From: Clostridium ljungdahlii DSM 13528
GTDB lineage: Bacteria > Bacillota > Clostridia > Clostridiales > Clostridiaceae
Reading direction: 5' to 3'
DNA: 64,000 nucleotides
Assembly: GCF_000143685.1 (NCBI RefSeq)
Contig: NC_014328.1
Span: 2,356,001 to 2,420,000 of the forward strand
Positions 1 through 8,776 of the stretch are shown here, piece after piece. A program made the translations under genes and the position numbers. How positions within the stretch are numbered: position 1 is the first letter of the stretch; each line of letters begins with the position of its first letter. The notes beneath the pieces were generated by a model. It saw only the letters and a program-made list of their open reading frames with translations. It made no database searches and was not told where the DNA came from.

Positions 1-291
1 CTCAAGCTCCTTAATATATAGTCTTCCAAAGTCATGTTCAACAAGCATTCCAAACTTAACTAATTTCTCAGCTGCTCCTCCAATCTCATCTATCATTCTA
101 TTGAATAAGATTTTTTCTTCCTTCTCATGATGATTTTTATCTGCATAATTTCTTACAAAGTCAATTATCTTTTCAAAATCTCCGTAATCAATTCCTTTTC
201 CGTTCATAATACCTAAACATGCTTTTCTAATAACCACTAACATCCTTTTTATGTTTTTATGTTCCTCAATCATTAAATCAATTCCATCCAT
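1..291 (-). CDS. Hemerythrin (HHE) domain protein, 3' part cut by the window edge
   Basis: The first 97 residues are readable before the window ends. The ATG at 291 follows an AAGAAAGG ribosome binding site. Histidines and acidic residues spaced as in the HHE cation-binding fold are visible: EEH near residue 10, NHHEKEE near 57-63 and EHDFGR near 87. In this family they form a di-iron site that binds O2 or senses redox or iron state in the cytoplasm. The gene is read leftwards, downstream of the lactate operon but after a hairpin, so it is probably a separate unit. Family assignment is fairly sure; the physiological role is inferred and the C-terminus is not visible. Confidence 0.8.
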   Translation of the reverse strand, partial: MDGIDLMIEEHKNIKRMLVVIRKACLGIMNGKGIDYGDFEKIIDFVRNYADKNHHEKEEKILFNRMIDEIGGAAEKLVKFGMLVEHDFGRLYIKELE

Positions 292-412
292 AAACTCATA
301 CCTTTCTTGTTATACTTATACTATTATAGGATTAGCCTTTTTTATATTAAGTATCCTTAGATATAAAAACAAAAAGGTGTAAGAAATGCAATTTAAACTT
401 ATACAAAAATAT

Positions 413-478
413 ACTGCCAAAATTGAAAACACATTTAAAAAACTTTTTCATAAGTTTTAACGGTGTTAAAATTGGCAG
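413..478 (-). terminator. Nested hairpin after the lactate operon
   Basis: The outer arms CTGCCAA and TTGGCAG enclose further paired segments (AACAC/GTGTT and AAAACTT/AAGTTTT). It lies 48 bp after the lctD stop. On the minus strand it is followed by a loose T-rich run, so it probably ends the lct transcript. Confidence 0.5.
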
Positions 479-526
479 CATATATCCCACTGCATATGTC
501 AAATTCTCTTTAGAGATTCCCTCTAA

Positions 527-1939
527 CTATTCACATACTTTATCTGGATTTAGTATATTTTTAGGATCAAATGCAAGTTTTATATTTCTCATAAGTTCAA
601 TATAATCTTCTCCATATTGTCTTTTTATATATTTCTTTTTAGCATATCCTATTCCATGTTCTCCTGAAACTGCACCTTCCAGTTCTTCAGATTTTTTGTA
701 CAGACAATCAAATACACCGCTTAATCTTTTATGCCACTCACCCTCTGATAAGTCATCTTTTAAAATATAAACGTGTAAATTCCCATCACCTGCGTGTCCA
801 AAACTTCTTATTCTAATATTAAATTTGTCTTGAACGTCATTTGTGTACTTAACAAATTCCGCTACTCTATTTCTAGGTACTACAACGTCACATTCATCCA
901 TCTCCGTAGTAGTCGCCTTAACAGCTTCAAGGAAAGCACCTCTTGCAGACCAAACGGATTCCTTTCTTTCATCAGTATCTGTAATATATACGTCCAGCGC
1001 ACCTTCTTTTAAGCATATATCTGCTACCTTTTCATAATCTCCTTCTATTTGCTCTTTGCTATTTCCATCAAATGTAAGGAGTAAATAGGCATCCGAAGAG
1101 TTATCCGGGAATTTCTTGCCTAAAAATTCTTCTGCTGCAAGTATTACTTCTCTTTGCATAAATTCTATAGCAGTAGGTACAGCTTTTGACTTTATTATTT
1201 TAGGTACCGTGCTTATAGCCCTATTTAAGTCAGGGAATGGTATAAGAAGGCTTATTGATTTTTTAGGAAGTGGCACTAGTTTTAGTATTATCTTTGTAAT
1301 TATTCCAAGAGTACCTTCTGAACCGCATATCAAATCCTTTATGCTATAACCGGAGCTATTTTTTACAATTTTCCCACCAAACTCTAATATTTTACCATTA
1401 GGAAGAACTACTTCAAGTCCTCTTACATAATCCCTTGTAACTCCATACTTAACAGCTCTCATTCCTCCTGCATTAGTACTTACATTTCCACCGATTGTTG
1501 CAGATTTTTCACCAGGATCTGGTGGGTAAAATAAATCATGGCTTTCTACAAATTTGCCTATATCCATTAGAAGTACTCCAGGTTCTAGTGTCAATGTAAG
1601 ATTATCTTCATCCAATTCAAGTATATTGTTCATCTTTGTTAAATTTATCATTATTCCACCTTCTATTGGAACAGATGAACCAACAAGACCGGTGCCTGAC
1701 CCTCTTGCCACTACTGGAATGTTGTTTTTATATGCATAGGCCATTATCTTTGATACTTCTTGTGCATTCAGTACTTCTACCATTGCATCAGGATATTTAC
1801 TTACACCTCCTAACTCATCATGGCTGTAATCTGCGTTTATGTCTTCCCCCACAAAAACTCTATCTTTTCCAAGTAAATCTATTAAAAAATCTATATCAGT
1901 ATTGTCCAATTTTTTATACTTTTCAATACACTTTTCCAT
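527..1939 (-). CDS. lctD: FAD-dependent lactate dehydrogenase subunit (GlcD/LctD type)
   Basis: This 470-aa protein has the two-domain layout of the GlcD/D-LDH family. The N-terminal PCMH-type FAD-binding domain includes [14 protein letters not shown] at about 79-92 and [17 protein letters not shown] at about 150-166. The FAD-oxidase C domain ends with the [12 protein letters not shown] and SGEHGIG metal/substrate motifs. It oxidises lactate to pyruvate. Directly upstream (27-bp gap) are the two Etf subunits, as in the A. woodii LctBCD complex, which couples lactate oxidation to NAD+ by electron confurcation with reduced ferredoxin. It is the last gene of the operon. The start ATG follows GGAGGAAATGAT. 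Whether it prefers D- or L-lactate cannot be read here; LarA upstream would make both usable. Confidence 0.9.
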   Translation of the reverse strand: MEKCIEKYKKLDNTDIDFLIDLLGKDRVFVGEDINADYSHDELGGVSKYPDAMVEVLNAQEVSKIMAYAYKNNIPVVARGSGTGLVGSSVPIEGGIMINLTKMNNILELDEDNLTLTLEPGVLLMDIGKFVESHDLFYPPDPGEKSATIGGNVSTNAGGMRAVKYGVTRDYVRGLEVVLPNGKILEFGGKIVKNSSGYSIKDLICGSEGTLGIITKIILKLVPLPKKSISLLIPFPDLNRAISTVPKIIKSKAVPTAIEFMQREVILAAEEFLGKKFPDNSSDAYLLLTFDGNSKEQIEGDYEKVADICLKEGALDVYITDTDERKESVWSARGAFLEAVKATTTEMDECDVVVPRNRVAEFVKYTNDVQDKFNIRIRSFGHAGDGNLHVYILKDDLSEGEWHKRLSGVFDCLYKKSEELEGAVSGEHGIGYAKKKYIKRQYGEDYIELMRNIKLAFDPKNILNPDKVCE

Positions 1940-1966
1940 ATCATTTCCTCCAAACTAAAATATGCC

Positions 1967-3175
1967 TTAGATTGCTTTGCACAAATTTTTACCAGACTTT
2001 ATATTTTCTATAAGTTTAGGTACAATTTCATATATGTCTCCTACAATACCTATGTTTGCTACATTAAATATAGGAGCTTTCGGATCTTTGTTTATTGCAA
2101 CAATTAGATCTGAATTGTTCATTCCTGCTACAAACTGTATAGCACCAGATATACCACAAGTTATTATAAGTTTTGGTTTAACTGTTCTTCCACTAAGACC
2201 AATCTGTCTCTTTGCATCTAACCATCCTGATTCTATAAGAGGTCTTGTGCAAGCAACTTGTCCTCCAACTAAATTAGCAAGTTCTTTTATAAGTTCCATA
2301 TCCTTCTCGGATTTAATTCCTCTTCCTGCCGCAACTATTACATCAGCTTCAGATATTTCCTCTTCAATTTTCTTCTTGATTATTTTTAATACTTCTATAT
2401 CTGATTTAAGTTTATTTTTATCCATAGATTGTACAGTTATTTTACCCGATATTTTTTCTGACCTATCAGGTGCATTCATAACCTTGTATCTAACAGTGGC
2501 AAGTTGTGGTCTGTTATTTGGGTTCAATATTTGAGCCATTATATTTCCTCCAAATGCAGGTCTTATTTGAACCAGATCTGTATTTTCCTTCATGTCAAGT
2601 ACAGTACAGTCAGCTGTAAGTCCAGTTCTAAATCTAGCTGCTATTCTAGGTGCCAGTGACCTTCCAACTGTAGTTGCACCAACTAAAAATGTCGAAGGTT
2701 TTACTTTGTTTATAAAATCTTCAAGAGCTGCAGTATAAGGCTCTATTCTAAAATCTTTAAGCTCATTATAATCATATACAAATACTTCATCTACACCATA
2801 ATGCAGCAATTCTTCTGCTTTGTCTTTTATATTGCATCCAACAAAAACTGCATAAACAGGATGTTTTATTTTAGCTGCAAGCTCCCTTGATTTTCCAATA
2901 AGTTCATAGGTTACAGGGTGTATATTTCCTTCTACATGATCTACATATACAGCTATTCCCTTCCACAAACTTTTATCTATTTGCTTAATTTCATCTTCTA
3001 TAAATTCAACTACCCCACAAGGTCCTTTTTTCACACACATCTTGCACATTTTACAAGCAGCACTTATTTCCAATTTTCCATCCTTATTTTCCATTGCTCC
3101 AAATGGACATATTCCAATCAATTCTTCTATAATTGAAGGAGTAAGCTTATTTTCATTTATTATTAATTTACCCAT
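1967..3175 (-). CDS. lctC: Electron-transfer flavoprotein alpha subunit with N-terminal [4Fe-4S] domain
   Basis: This 402-aa protein is longer than a plain EtfA (about 320-340 aa). The extra N-terminal part carries C23 in ICPFGAM and C41, C44, C47 and C53 in a CKMCKMC...PC pattern, enough for an iron-sulfur cluster as in A. woodii LctC. The C-terminal FAD domain is intact, with SGRTVKPKL, ITCGISGAIQ and NKDPKAPIF. In the bifurcating Etf-LDH complex the alpha-FAD shuttles electrons between the dehydrogenase and the beta subunit. A repeat element separates it from etfB, giving an unusual gap of about 200 bp in an otherwise tight operon. Its own ribosome site AAGGAGGAATTGAT is strong. Function is assigned with high confidence; the confurcating mechanism is inferred by homology. 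Confidence 0.92.
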   Translation of the reverse strand: MGKLIINENKLTPSIIEELIGICPFGAMENKDGKLEISAACKMCKMCVKKGPCGVVEFIEDEIKQIDKSLWKGIAVYVDHVEGNIHPVTYELIGKSRELAAKIKHPVYAVFVGCNIKDKAEELLHYGVDEVFVYDYNELKDFRIEPYTAALEDFINKVKPSTFLVGATTVGRSLAPRIAARFRTGLTADCTVLDMKENTDLVQIRPAFGGNIMAQILNPNNRPQLATVRYKVMNAPDRSEKISGKITVQSMDKNKLKSDIEVLKIIKKKIEEEISEADVIVAAGRGIKSEKDMELIKELANLVGGQVACTRPLIESGWLDAKRQIGLSGRTVKPKLIITCGISGAIQFVAGMNNSDLIVAINKDPKAPIFNVANIGIVGDIYEIVPKLIENIKSGKNLCKAI

Positions 3176-3202
3176 ATCAATTCCTCCTTGAAACTTTAAT
3201 CT

Positions 3203-3379
3203 ATCAATGAATCTTACTTAGTGGAAAAAGCAGATATCCCAAATCTTTGATTTGGTGATAGTCGCTTTCTCTTTAGAGTTTTGTTTCTCCCACTAAGTTT
3301 AGCTGAATTATCTAGGGGCGTAGATACTGTTAGCTCCCTCTTTGATAAAAGTGGGAGTGTTACAGTAGGTAGCCATCAG
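3203..3379 (-). repeat. Intergenic hairpin element, copy 1 (177 bp)
   Basis: The element reads on the minus strand from CTGATGGCTACC (after TTTAT at 3384-3380) to ATTCATTGAT at 3203. It has two GGGAG/CTCCC hairpins. The right hairpin loop holds a 42-bp cassette with its own stem (CCAAATC/GATTTGG). It lies between lctB and lctC, and its second to fourth bases are the lctB stop codon. There is no target duplication and no ORF. It matches copies at 16018, 32725 and 53579. Confidence 0.88.
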
Positions 3380-4164
3380 ATAAATTTAAGTTCTTTAAGC
3401 TTTTTTGAAAGTCTATCTGCAAGTTCAATTCCATTTCCCTTCCACATTTCTTTATCATTATTCACTTCTGGTGGGAATATTCTTTCTACCTGGGTTGCAG
3501 ATCCATTTAATCCATATTTATTTTCATCCTTATCTTCAAAATCCTTGTACCCAAATACTTTTACTTCTCTATCTTTGGTTTCAAGTTTCTTTTTATAAGA
3601 TGGAAGTCTAGGCTGAAATATATCTTTTTCCACTGTTAAAAGACAAGGATATTTTATTTCAGCTACTTCAACTGTATTTGGCATATCCATTTTCACTACC
3701 ATGGACTTTTCTTCAACCTTTTCTATACTAAGTGCATTAGCTATATGTGGTATTTGCAAGTATTCAGCCATTTCAGGTCCAACTTGTGCAGTATCTCCAT
3801 CTGTAGTCTGCTTTCCACATAATATTAAATCTATATGTCCCATTTTTTTTATTCCCTGAGCAATAGTATAAGAAGTTGCAAGTACATCAGCTCCTGCAAA
3901 TTTTCTGTCTGAAAGCAGCACACCTTCATCTGCACCCATCATATAAGCTTCTTTTATAACGTCAGCAGCCTGGGGAGGTCCCATACTTATAACTTTTACT
4001 GTTCCTCCTTTTTCTTCTTTGATCCTAAGTGCAGTTTCAAGTGCATACAGATCATAAGGATTCATTTTGGAATCTATACCTTCTCTTTTTAAAACACCAG
4101 TTACAGGATCAACTTCAACTTTAGAAGTTCCTGGTACCTGTTTTATACATACTAATATATCCAT
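3376..4164 (-). CDS. lctB: Electron-transfer flavoprotein beta subunit
   Basis: This 262-aa EtfB starts [20 protein letters not shown], typical of the family, and keeps the nucleotide-binding [19 protein letters not shown] segment at about 116-134. In bifurcating Etfs this subunit holds the FAD that exchanges electrons with NAD(H) and ferredoxin. It follows larA by 37 bp and precedes etfA. The last codon ATC and the TGA stop lie at the junction with repeat copy 1: TTTAT belongs to the gene and CTGA to the element, so the C-terminus ...KFI is partly set by the insertion. The start ATG follows GGAGGTAACTTAA. Confidence 0.92.
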   Translation of the reverse strand: MDILVCIKQVPGTSKVEVDPVTGVLKREGIDSKMNPYDLYALETALRIKEEKGGTVKVISMGPPQAADVIKEAYMMGADEGVLLSDRKFAGADVLATSYTIAQGIKKMGHIDLILCGKQTTDGDTAQVGPEMAEYLQIPHIANALSIEKVEEKSMVVKMDMPNTVEVAEIKYPCLLTVEKDIFQPRLPSYKKKLETKDREVKVFGYKDFEDKDENKYGLNGSATQVERIFPPEVNNDKEMWKGNGIELADRLSKKLKELKFI

Positions 4165-4201
4165 TTAAGTTACCTCCAAAATTTTTATATGAATTTATAA
4201 A

Positions 4202-5476
4202 TTAACTTACAATAACTGAAACTCCATCAGGAATAACTGCTACCTTAGCATCTTTTCCCATAATGTCATATGCCCTAGTTAAAGCTTCAGAAATAGTTAA
4301 AGCGTGCTGCATATGAATATTTTTTATAATTTCAGGATCACACATATCTGTGACCATTATTACAGTATGTGTACTTAGTATTCTTGCAAGTATTTGAGAT
4401 TCCCATTGGTCTGGTACTGTTTCTCCTCTAGGCACTTTAGAAACTTTCTCTAAAAACTCCTTTGGAGAATTTACATTTGCCAAATTATTATAGAATCCTT
4501 CACCGCCATGACCATCATCACATGCAGCTACCATTATTATTACACCGCCTTCTTTGCAAGTAGCTTCAGCTGCAGTCATGCCTTTAACTGACTGATATAT
4601 ATTTTGATCCAGTGGATATCCTCCATTTGTCGAAATGGCAATATCAGCTTGGACTTTGTCAACTTTAGATAAGTCCATCACAAATTTACATCCCTCTTCA
4701 TGGGCAATCCTGCTGTCTCCTGCAAAAGCATTTATTATTTTCTTATCTTCATCTATAACTACATTTACTATAAATGCAAGCTTCGCTTTTTTTGCAGCAT
4801 ATAACATGTCCCTGTGTATAGGATTATTGTTAAGCTTACCTGTCCTTGCATAAGGGCTTGCTATGAATTCAGAACAATGGTTTGCCATTATGGTCTTTGC
4901 AGAAGCTATCCCAGGCAAAATGCTCTTTCTTCCTCCTGAAAATCCTGCAAAAAAGTGAGATTCTATAAAACCTTCTGCTATTAAAAGTTCAGTTTCAGCA
5001 GCAATTTTGTTTATTATGAGATCTCCACCAGAAGGAAGTGTTCCAATTTTAACAAGGCTCTCTTCGTCTCTAGAATCATGTATTATTATATTTTCATTTT
5101 CAACTATATCTTTCCCAAATTTATCTATAAGTTCTTCTTTAGTAGTAGCCCTGTGAAATCCTGTTGCTATTAAAATTTTTATATCAATATCTGGATTTAC
5201 CCTTCTTATTCTTTTTAAAAGTATTGGTGTTATTATTTTACTTGGTACAGGTCTTGTATGGTCGCTGGTTATTATAACCATATCTTTTTTACCCTTTACT
5301 AAATCCTCCAATTTAGGTGAAGCAATGGGATTATCAAATGCCCTTTCAACTATTTCAGCTTCCCCAAATTGAGGTTTGTAATCTTCTGCCCTTGACCTTA
5401 AAACTCCAACTAAATTTTTATCATCAATTTGAATTTCAATTGTCTTTTTACTATAAGGTAAACATACTTTAGACAT
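4202..5476 (-). CDS. larA: Nickel-dependent lactate racemase
   Basis: At 424 aa it has the usual LarA length. The N-terminal signature SDHTRPVP is near residue 75, ATGFHRATTKEEL near 110, and FFAGFSGGRKSILPG near 180 contains the lysine that binds the pyridinium pincer cofactor; a conserved NHCSEF histidine follows. The enzyme interconverts D- and L-lactate. I place the start at the ATG at 5476, nine bases after AGGAG, rather than two codons upstream at a TTG. Sitting between permease and LDH, it would let one stereospecific dehydrogenase use both isomers. The cofactor-making genes larB, larC and larE are not in this window. Related LarA-like racemases acting on other 2-hydroxyacids exist, so the lactate substrate rests partly on context. 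Confidence 0.87.
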   Translation of the reverse strand: MSKVCLPYSKKTIEIQIDDKNLVGVLRSRAEDYKPQFGEAEIVERAFDNPIASPKLEDLVKGKKDMVIITSDHTRPVPSKIITPILLKRIRRVNPDIDIKILIATGFHRATTKEELIDKFGKDIVENENIIIHDSRDEESLVKIGTLPSGGDLIINKIAAETELLIAEGFIESHFFAGFSGGRKSILPGIASAKTIMANHCSEFIASPYARTGKLNNNPIHRDMLYAAKKAKLAFIVNVVIDEDKKIINAFAGDSRIAHEEGCKFVMDLSKVDKVQADIAISTNGGYPLDQNIYQSVKGMTAAEATCKEGGVIIMVAACDDGHGGEGFYNNLANVNSPKEFLEKVSKVPRGETVPDQWESQILARILSTHTVIMVTDMCDPEIIKNIHMQHALTISEALTRAYDIMGKDAKVAVIPDGVSVIVS

Positions 5477-5505
5477 AATCAAATTCTCCTTTCGTAAGTA
5501 TTCAT

Positions 5506-7032
5506 TTAATTAAATCCAAATATAGGTCCTGCAAAGTAAGCAATAATTCCTAAAACAATTACATAAACTATGCAAAACTTTAACGTTGAATTTAGTATCT
5601 TTCCTTCTTGCCCTACAAGTCCAGTAGCCGCTGTTGCAACTGCTATACTTTGAGGTGAAATCATCTTTCCTGCTGTTGCTCCTCCAGTATTAGCCGCTGC
5701 AAGCCAGTACGGATTTAATCCAAGCGATTTAGCAACTTCAACCTGAAGTCCTCCAAAGAGTACATTAGCTGAAGTATCACTTCCAGTTACAAAAGTTCCA
5801 AGCGCACCAATTATAGGAGCAATAAGTGGATAAAATCTCCCAGTTGCAGCTACTAAAACAACCGATATAGACTTTATCATCCCGCTGTAGCCCATTATTT
5901 TTGCAAGAGCTACTATGGCAATTATAGTAATAGCTGACTTGTACATCTGTTTAAAGGTACTTCCCAGAACTCCAACTATTTCTGTAATCTTAGCACCCTG
6001 AATAAGTCCACCAATAAATGTGGCGATTATAATTAAAGTTCCTGGATTTGACAGCCAGTTAAATGTATAAGGTGCCCCTCCTTTTCCCGAATAAATAAGT
6101 ACTGAAGTTTTTACGGAAGACAACGCCTTATTTATTGGTGGGAACAGTGCACTACTTAATATTACAAATAAAAATACCAGTATAAAAGGCATCCATGCAA
6201 GTATTCCTTCTTTTGTGGAAACCTTTTCTGCTTGCTTATCAGCAGTATCTTTATAAAATATTTTAGCTACGGCAATTGTAACTATCATACAGCAAACAGA
6301 TCCAAGTATAGCTGGAAGCTCAGCTCCAAGATATTTTGCAGCGAGAAGCTGCGGAACTGCGAAAGAAATTCCTGATGCAAGGGAAATTCCCCAAAATCCC
6401 TTTATGGCTTTCACACTTTTTCCTGTAAGCATTACAAGCACAACTGGAACAATCACAATTAGAATTACAAGCTGCAGTCCTACTGCATAACTTAACTGAG
6501 TTACACTAATATTTGCAACTTTTGCAAGAGTTGTTACCGGAATTCCTATTGCGCCAAAAGCAGTAGGTGTTGTATTTGCAATAAGACATATAATAGCTGC
6601 AAACACAGGATCAAATCCAAGTCCAGCAAGTATACTTGCTGGTATAGCAACAGCAGTTCCAAATCCTGCTATGGCCTCCATAAATCCACCAAAAGCCCAA
6701 GCCAATATAAGAACTAATATTCTTTTATCTGTAGTAATACCTGTCATCATCTTTTTTATTACATCCATGCTTTTAGTGTAAACTGTAATATTATAGGTGA
6801 AAACAGCAGCTATAATGACAATCATAATAGGCCATATTGCAAGAGCTATACCTTCAAGTGCCGCTGTAATTGCATTAAAAATTGGCATTTTCCATACAAT
6901 TATAGCTAAAATCATAGTAACAACTAATGTGAAAGGGCATGTCTTTTGTCCCGGTATTTTTAGAGCCCCAAGCGATACCATTAGCCAAACAATTGGTATG
7001 AGTGCAATAAGAAAAAGTAAATAATTGTTCAT
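5506..7032 (-). CDS. lctP: L-lactate permease (LctP family)
   Basis: This 508-aa integral membrane protein has about 12-14 hydrophobic segments throughout. Family landmarks are GGFMEAIAGFGTAVAIPASIL at about 114-134, the LIANTTPTAFGAIGIPV segment and VTGSDTSANVLFGGLQ near 400. LctP proteins take up lactate (or glycolate) with protons or sodium. It is the first structural gene of the lct operon, preceded by an AGGGGG ribosome site and an operator about 25 bp upstream. The start ATG at 7032 is the only good choice. The adjacent racemase and LDH make lactate the likely physiological substrate. Confidence 0.93.
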   Translation of the reverse strand: MNNYLLFLIALIPIVWLMVSLGALKIPGQKTCPFTLVVTMILAIIVWKMPIFNAITAALEGIALAIWPIMIVIIAAVFTYNITVYTKSMDVIKKMMTGITTDKRILVLILAWAFGGFMEAIAGFGTAVAIPASILAGLGFDPVFAAIICLIANTTPTAFGAIGIPVTTLAKVANISVTQLSYAVGLQLVILIVIVPVVLVMLTGKSVKAIKGFWGISLASGISFAVPQLLAAKYLGAELPAILGSVCCMIVTIAVAKIFYKDTADKQAEKVSTKEGILAWMPFILVFLFVILSSALFPPINKALSSVKTSVLIYSGKGGAPYTFNWLSNPGTLIIIATFIGGLIQGAKITEIVGVLGSTFKQMYKSAITIIAIVALAKIMGYSGMIKSISVVLVAATGRFYPLIAPIIGALGTFVTGSDTSANVLFGGLQVEVAKSLGLNPYWLAAANTGGATAGKMISPQSIAVATAATGLVGQEGKILNSTLKFCIVYVIVLGIIAYFAGPIFGFN

Positions 7033-7058
7033 TTTAATCCCCCTTGAAAAAGCCTTAT

Positions 7059-7091
7059 TGGTATTATGGTAATACCACTTTTGACATTATA
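7059..7091 (-). promoter_or_regulatory. lct operon promoter -10 with FadR/LldR-type operator
   Basis: TGGTATTATGGTAATACCA (7059-7077) is an inverted repeat with 8-bp arms and a 3-bp spacer. The TGGT...ACCA ends are typical of FadR-subfamily GntR operators. A TATAAT on the minus strand (7086-7091) puts the transcription start within or next to the operator, so a bound repressor would block lctP transcription. The natural ligand is presumably lactate. The -35 is unclear. Confidence 0.68.
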
Positions 7092-7189
7092 TTAGCATAA
7101 TCATTTCAATTTTTCTACAATTGTTATATTGTTAACATTACTTATAATAAATTGAATTAATTAAATTATGTTGTAGTCGTAACGTTTTC

Positions 7190-7239
7190 ATGAAAATTAG
7201 GGTACAGATAAAAATTTTTATCTGTACCCTAATTTTCAT
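7190..7239. repeat. 50-bp perfect palindrome between regulator and permease
   Basis: The two 25-base halves are exact reverse complements with no spacer; the centre is AAAAATTTTT and the outer part contains AGGGTACAG/CTGTACCCT. It lies between the regulator stop (7328) and lctP. As RNA it would fold as a long hairpin, so it is probably the regulator gene's terminator, though it could also be a protein site. Confidence 0.72.
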
Positions 7240-7256
7240 ATTATAGTGTATTAGCC

Positions 7257-7284
7257 GTTAACTTATTAACGTTAATAAGTTAAC
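7257..7284. repeat. 28-bp perfect palindrome
   Basis: GTTAACTTATTAAC is followed directly by its exact reverse complement. It is AT-rich, 44 bp downstream of the regulator stop codon and 17 bp from the 50-bp palindrome. Either a hairpin or a binding site would fit. Confidence 0.6.
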
Positions 7285-7327
7285 TATTTTATTTAAGCAA
7301 AAGGCTTTTTTTACATTCATCAGATCA

Positions 7328-8026
7328 CTACATATTATTTCTAATATACTTATCTGTAAAATCTAAATGTTTTTTCATTTCTTCTGAAGCCATTGCAGCA
7401 TCATGATTTTTAATAGCTTCACATATTTTAATATGCTGTGCTGCAAGTACTGATAGATTTCCTTCATCTACCAATATCTTACTTCTAGCCTCTTTTAAAA
7501 AGGAATCCATTAAAAAAGACATTGAATTTAAAATATTTTTTATCAAAAAATTTTCAGTAACTTGGGCAATTTGATAGTGAAATTGTTTATCAAGTTCTAC
7601 ATTATCTTTCTCATCTTTAGAGGTCTTGAAAGCATTTGCTAATTTCTCCAGATTACTTAGCTGCTCGCCATTTATTTTTTCTGCAGCTATAGCTGCTGTC
7701 TTCACTTCTATAATCTTTCTAACTTCCATTATTTCTTCAGGTTTCCCACCTTGGAGCATAAATATTATGGACAATGGTTCAAACAAACTATCCTCAAAGC
7801 TTTGCTTTATAAAATTTCCTTCTCCCTGCCTGCTGTCTATGAGTCCTATAACTTGAAGTGCCCTTAAAGCCTCCCTTATAGAAGTCCTACTAACTTTAAA
7901 GTTATCAACTAACTCTCTTTCAGAAGGAAGTTTGTCTCCCCTTTTTAAAGTACCATCCATAATCATATTTTCAATTTGCACTATTACATGTTCATATACC
8001 TTTGTACTCTTTATAGGTGTAAACAT
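7328..8026 (-). CDS. GntR/FadR-family transcriptional regulator of lactate genes
   Basis: This 232-aa protein has an N-terminal winged helix (GDKLPSERELVDNFKVSRTSIREALRAL then GEGNFI, about residues 30-75) and a C-terminal all-helical FCD ligand-binding domain with the metal-type histidines (QFHYQIA, AAQHIKICEAI). It is a DNA-binding repressor or activator. An upstream GTG at 8038 overlaps the GAGGTGG ribosome site, so I start at the ATG at 8026, eight bases after AGGTGG. It is divergent from nothing and lies directly upstream of, and on the same strand as, lctP. Control of the lct operon through the site at 7059 is inferred from position and operator type. Confidence 0.85.
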   Translation of the reverse strand: MFTPIKSTKVYEHVIVQIENMIMDGTLKRGDKLPSERELVDNFKVSRTSIREALRALQVIGLIDSRQGEGNFIKQSFEDSLFEPLSIIFMLQGGKPEEIMEVRKIIEVKTAAIAAEKINGEQLSNLEKLANAFKTSKDEKDNVELDKQFHYQIAQVTENFLIKNILNSMSFLMDSFLKEARSKILVDEGNLSVLAAQHIKICEAIKNHDAAMASEEMKKHLDFTDKYIRNNM

Positions 8027-8073
8027 CAAATGAGCCACCTCAATTCATTTTATCTTATATTTGCATAAGTCTT

Positions 8074-8736
8074 CTATATATTTTGAGCAGAGCCTACAAA
8101 AACATCATTCCACTTTGTATATATATCAAATAAGCTTACCACATCCTGCTCATTATACAATAATATTTTTTGTTTTTTCATTTCAGGCATTCTCTTTATA
8201 TATTCATCATCTTTTGCTATTTTACTAAAAGTTTTAGCCAAATTTGAACCACTTATTACTTCGTTTTCCCTATTTATTCCAAATTCTTTTTCCAGTGCTT
8301 TTAGTCCTATGGATTTATGCATTTCTTTTTCATATTCTTTTTGCAAATCTATACTTATAAAATAATCTTTTATATTAAATTCTATACCATATTTCTCAAA
8401 AAGGTAGTTTATTACTGTAAAATCATTGTTGCCCGAAAAAGTCACTATATATTTTTTTCCCATTTCAATCATAGTTTCAAAGTAACTTCTTGCTAAATCA
8501 AGTATATCTCTTACATCTTTGCTGTTTTCTATCATATACTGAGTTACTTTTAGAATTTGATTTTTGTAATCATAAAAGCAGCATCCAAATACTCCTATAC
8601 ATATTGGTTTCTTATATATATAATGTTCTAAATCAAAAAATACAGAATCTTTAAAAACACAGTTATTGTTTTCTACTTTTAGTGAGCTTTCTGTCATAGG
8701 CATTTCAACACCAACATCATTAAGTCTTTCTATCAC
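8074..8736 (-). CDS. Ribonuclease H-like (YprB-type, DEDD) putative exonuclease
   Basis: Three motifs of the DEDD exonuclease fold are visible: FFDLEHY (DxE) near residue 35, SGNNDF about 65 residues later, and LYNEQDVVSLFDI near 195. They coordinate two metal ions for 3'-end hydrolysis of nucleic acid. An in-frame TTG at 8754 has no ribosome site, so I favour the GTG at 8736 behind GGAGAAGAG; this choice is uncertain. A paralogue with the same C-terminal motif lies at 12370-13167. It forms a two-gene unit with the HAD phosphatase upstream. The substrate is unknown. Confidence 0.65.
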   Translation of the reverse strand: MIERLNDVGVEMPMTESSLKVENNNCVFKDSVFFDLEHYIYKKPICIGVFGCCFYDYKNQILKVTQYMIENSKDVRDILDLARSYFETMIEMGKKYIVTFSGNNDFTVINYLFEKYGIEFNIKDYFISIDLQKEYEKEMHKSIGLKALEKEFGINRENEVISGSNLAKTFSKIAKDDEYIKRMPEMKKQKILLYNEQDVVSLFDIYTKWNDVFVGSAQNI

Positions 8737-8776
8737 TTTATCACTCTTCTCCAATTCATTTTAAAACATAAACAAT

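Noticed and set aside
1636..2013. 125-aa rightward ORF opposite lctD
   Set aside because: It is antisense to a clear gene, has no ribosome site and shows low-complexity composition; a shadow frame.
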